DNA of 64,000 nt, from positions 1,620,972 to 1,684,971 of the forward strand of contig NZ_CP007287.1 in NCBI RefSeq assembly GCF_000737865.1, in the 5' to 3' direction. The DNA comes from Bifidobacterium coryneforme (GTDB lineage: Bacteria; Actinomycetota; Actinomycetes; Actinomycetales; Bifidobacteriaceae). The notes below the pieces were generated by a model. It was not told the DNA's origin, made no database searches, and worked only from the letters and a program-made list of their open reading frames with translations. The translations under genes were made by a program, and so were the position numbers. The stretch's first letter is position 1. Each line of letters opens with the position of its first letter. Below, in pieces: positions 61,675 to 64,000 of this stretch.

Positions 61675-62724
61675 ATGCGGTCGGGAGTGACTTCGCACCC
61701 AGGCACCCGGCGGGTAGCCATGCATCGCAACGGAAACGGACCCATGGTCCTGTCCGGGCTGATTCTGGCGGTCTGCCTGGTCATGGTCTGCGCCCTGTCC
61801 CTGGTTTTCGGCTCCCGCTCCGTCAGCCCCTCCGACATCCTCCACGCCCTGTCCGCCTCCTCGGATGACATCGCAACCTCGGCCATCCGCCTGAGAATCC
61901 CCCGCACCGTCCTCGGCCTCCTGGTCGGTGCCGGGCTCGGGGTGGCCGGGACCCTGATGCAGGGCATATCTCGCAATCCACTGGCGGACCCGTCGATTCT
62001 GGGTTTCAATACGGGGGCGGCCCTGGCGATCGCCTGCTCCATGGCCTTCTTCTCCCTATCGACCCCGGCCCAGTATGTCTGGGTGGGGCTGCTGGGCAGT
62101 GCGACGACCGCACTGGTCGTCTGGGCCATAGGCTCCCTGGGGCCATCCGGCCCATCGCCGCTGCGACTGACCCTGGCCGGCGTCGTGATCAGTTCGGTAC
62201 TGGGGTCTCTTACCTCCGCCATTCTTCTGCCGCGCATCAATGTCATCAGCTCATATCGCTTCTGGCAGGTTGGCGGAATCTCGGGCGCCCGGTTCGACCT
62301 CATGATGCCGGTCCTGCCTCTTCTCGCTCTTGGACTGATACTCGCCTTCTGCCTGACGCCCGGAATCAACGCCTTGACCCTGGGTGATCAGATGGCCGAA
62401 GGACTGGGCATGCACGTCGGACGTGTCCGCAGCCTGGCCTGGCTTGCGGCGATACTCCTCTGCGCCTCCTGTACGGCACTGGCGGGTCCGATTGGCTTCG
62501 TCGGACTGGTGGTCCCCCATGTGGCACGACTGCTTATAGGACCCGACTACAGACGAATCATGGCCTTGAGCATCCTCATCGGCCCCCTTCTGGTGGTTGG
62601 CGCCGACGTGGTGGGCAGGATAATCACCCGTCCATCCGATGTGGAGGTCGGCATCGTCACGGCACTGATTGGGGCTCCCGTATTCGTGATTCTGGCCGGG
62701 CGCAGAAGAACCGCGGAGGTATAG
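61675..62724 (+). CDS. FecCD-family iron-siderophore permease 1
   Basis: 349 residues, nine or ten membrane helices: MVLSGLILAVCLVMVCALSLVFG, the FecCD motif RIPRTVLGLLVGAGLGVAGTLMQGISRNPLADPSILGFNTGAALA, and near the end CASCTALAGPIGFVGLVVPHVARLLIGPDYRRIM with the EAA-like loop contacting the ATPase. GGGAGGTGG precedes the ATG. Forms the membrane channel with the next gene's product. Confidence 0.92.
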   Translation: MRSGVTSHPGTRRVAMHRNGNGPMVLSGLILAVCLVMVCALSLVFGSRSVSPSDILHALSASSDDIATSAIRLRIPRTVLGLLVGAGLGVAGTLMQGISRNPLADPSILGFNTGAALAIACSMAFFSLSTPAQYVWVGLLGSATTALVVWAIGSLGPSGPSPLRLTLAGVVISSVLGSLTSAILLPRINVISSYRFWQVGGISGARFDLMMPVLPLLALGLILAFCLTPGINALTLGDQMAEGLGMHVGRVRSLAWLAAILLCASCTALAGPIGFVGLVVPHVARLLIGPDYRRIMALSILIGPLLVVGADVVGRIITRPSDVEVGIVTALIGAPVFVILAGRRRTAEV

Positions 62725-62726
62725 GC

Positions 62727-63806
62727 ATGGTCGCTCCTCCCGTTCGTGGCGATAACCCCGCCCTTCAGAAATCGCATAGACCCGATGCGATGACCGACCT
62801 GCAACGGATACGACGGACCCATACCGTTCGTTCACTGGCAGTCACCATCCTGCTTGTGATACTCCTGGTTGCTCTCGCGCTGTCCGACCTGGCTCTGGGA
62901 CATCGCACATACTCCATGAGCGACCTGATTGGAGCACTCCTGGGGCAGGGAGACGAAGGGACCAGATTCGTGATTCTCCAACTCCGCATGCCCAGGGCAC
63001 TGATCGGCTGCGCCGCCGGCATCGCATTCGGCATGGCCGGAATTGGTTTCCAACACCTCCTGCGCAACATGATGGCCAGCCCGGATATCATCGGCATCAC
63101 GGCAGGAGCCAACACGGCCGCCATCTTCGGCATTGTCGTATTGGGCCTGTCGGGCATGCCCTTGGCCTGCCTGGCGGTCATGGGCGGTCTCCTGACAGCC
63201 CTCCTGGTCATGGCCCTGGCCTGGCGCGGTTCGTTCGACCCGACCCGGCTGATACTGATCGGAATCGGAGTGGCCGCAGGGTTCAATGCTCTGGGTTCCT
63301 GGCTGATGATTCGCAGCAACCAATGGGACATCCAGGCAGCAACCCGGTGGCTGACGGGCAGCCTGGCCGATGCCCAGTGGTCCGATCTACCCATACTGGC
63401 AACAACAACCCTCGTCGGCGCCATGCTCCTGCTGGCACTCGACAGGAATGTCAGCACACTGCAGCTGGGACCGGAGATGGCCGCCGGACTGGGAGTCAGG
63501 GTAAGCCGTGTCCAGTTCGAGGTGATTATCGTGGGTGTGCTGCTCCTGGCTGTCGCAACGGCGACCACCGGTCCCATCTCCTTCGTTTCGTTCCTCTCCG
63601 GCCCCATCGCCGCAGTCCTGGTTGGTCGGGGAACATCGGCCCTTATCCAGTCGGGCCTGGTGGGAGGTTGCCTGGTTCTGGGGTCGGACATCGTCGCTCA
63701 ACATCTGCCCACAACCCAGGTGCCGGTCGGCATCATCACCAGCATTGTGGGCGGCCCCGTCCTCATCCTGATCATGGTCCTCATGACCCGCAGACAGGAG
63801 CTCTGA
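62727..63806 (+). CDS. FecCD-family iron-siderophore permease 2
   Basis: 359 residues, similar fold to permease 1: RMPRALIGCAAGIAFGMAGIGFQHLLRNMMASPDIIGITAGANTAAIFG and ATATTGPISFVSFLSGPIAAVLVGRGTSALIQSGLVGG. GGAGGT lies six to seven bases before the ATG, three bases after the previous stop. Encodes the second half of a heterodimeric channel. Confidence 0.92.
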   Translation: MVAPPVRGDNPALQKSHRPDAMTDLQRIRRTHTVRSLAVTILLVILLVALALSDLALGHRTYSMSDLIGALLGQGDEGTRFVILQLRMPRALIGCAAGIAFGMAGIGFQHLLRNMMASPDIIGITAGANTAAIFGIVVLGLSGMPLACLAVMGGLLTALLVMALAWRGSFDPTRLILIGIGVAAGFNALGSWLMIRSNQWDIQAATRWLTGSLADAQWSDLPILATTTLVGAMLLLALDRNVSTLQLGPEMAAGLGVRVSRVQFEVIIVGVLLLAVATATTGPISFVSFLSGPIAAVLVGRGTSALIQSGLVGGCLVLGSDIVAQHLPTTQVPVGIITSIVGGPVLILIMVLMTRRQEL

Positions 63807-63811
63807 ACATC

Positions 63812-64000
63812 ATGACGTCACCCCTGGCACACGACTCCTGGAGCAGCGCGCATAAGCTGACTGCCTCGCACCTTCGCCTCACCTATGGCGGGCGTACGGT
63901 CATCGAGGACCTGAGTCTGGATATACCCCCACACACGATGGGGTCCATCATCGGACCCAACGGGTGCGGAAAATCAACCTTCCTCAAGGCCATGGCCAGG
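63812..64000 (+). CDS. Iron-siderophore ABC transporter ATPase (N-terminal part)
   Basis: Cut by the window end after about 63 codons. Visible: MTSPLAHDSWSSAHKLTASHLRLTYGGRTVIEDLSLDIPPHTMGSIIGPNGCGKSTFLKAMAR, which includes the Walker A (GPNGCGKST). Expected to be a FepC/FecE-type ATPase of about 260 residues. AGGAGCTCTGAACATC upstream provides a ribosome site. Confidence 0.9.
   Translation, partial: MTSPLAHDSWSSAHKLTASHLRLTYGGRTVIEDLSLDIPPHTMGSIIGPNGCGKSTFLKAMAR

Overview
The window is from a high-GC Gram-positive chromosome and is almost certainly Bifidobacterium. The strongest marker is a tmRNA whose tag reads AKSNRTEFALAA, as in bifidobacteria. Consistent with this are a separately encoded aspartokinase ACT subunit next to asd, a Tad/Flp locus with a DUF4244 pilin, a ppk plus Nudix/phosphatase pair, and MurT/GatD. 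Species cannot be settled from the sequence alone.

Layout. 1-2.4 kb: tail of a cell-wall type protein, then leuA. 3.2-8.7 kb: a sugar-acid or lactone type catabolic cluster (MFS importer, PfkB kinase, UlaD-like decarboxylase with altered active-site residues, phosphotriesterase-family lactonase) divergent from a SorC regulator. 8.8-15.1 kb: asd, split aspartokinase, recR, dnaX. 15.1-20.0 kb: a compact Tad pilus locus in two transcription units that share an almost identical 22-bp upstream element. 20.4-25.9 kb: possible small RNA, ppk, Nudix/phosphatase, a helical protein, upp. 26-37 kb: core genes (GDPD, gatD-murT, dnaB with a DnaA-box cluster, MATE exporter, glnB-amtB, ftsY, RAM-domain protein, GNAT).

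37.7-45.7 kb is an accessory island between tRNA-Lys and tmRNA. It carries three paralogous single-pass membrane proteins. Two of them, with their terminators, form roughly 3.56-kb-spaced direct repeats flanking a plasmid repA and an HTH gene. The island also holds a frameshifted surface-protein remnant and a Fic toxin with a small VbhA-like antitoxin.

46.3-49.9 kb encodes a large secreted protein that appears to carry two seven-bladed RCC1-type propellers, each preceded by an InlB-type repeat, and an LPNAG sorting signal. 50.1-55.2 kb: DHA2 efflux pump with an ArsR regulator and matching operators, then a P-type Ca2+-like ATPase. 55.4-60.2 kb: two ABC exporters read leftward from a 42-codon small ORF. 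60.5-64 kb: an iron-siderophore uptake operon (lipoprotein, two FecCD permeases, ATPase cut by the window end).

The most interesting candidates are the divergent UlaD/lactonase pathway, the peptide ORF with dual exporters, the Tad-locus shared element, the double-propeller surface protein, and the repeat-flanked repA module.
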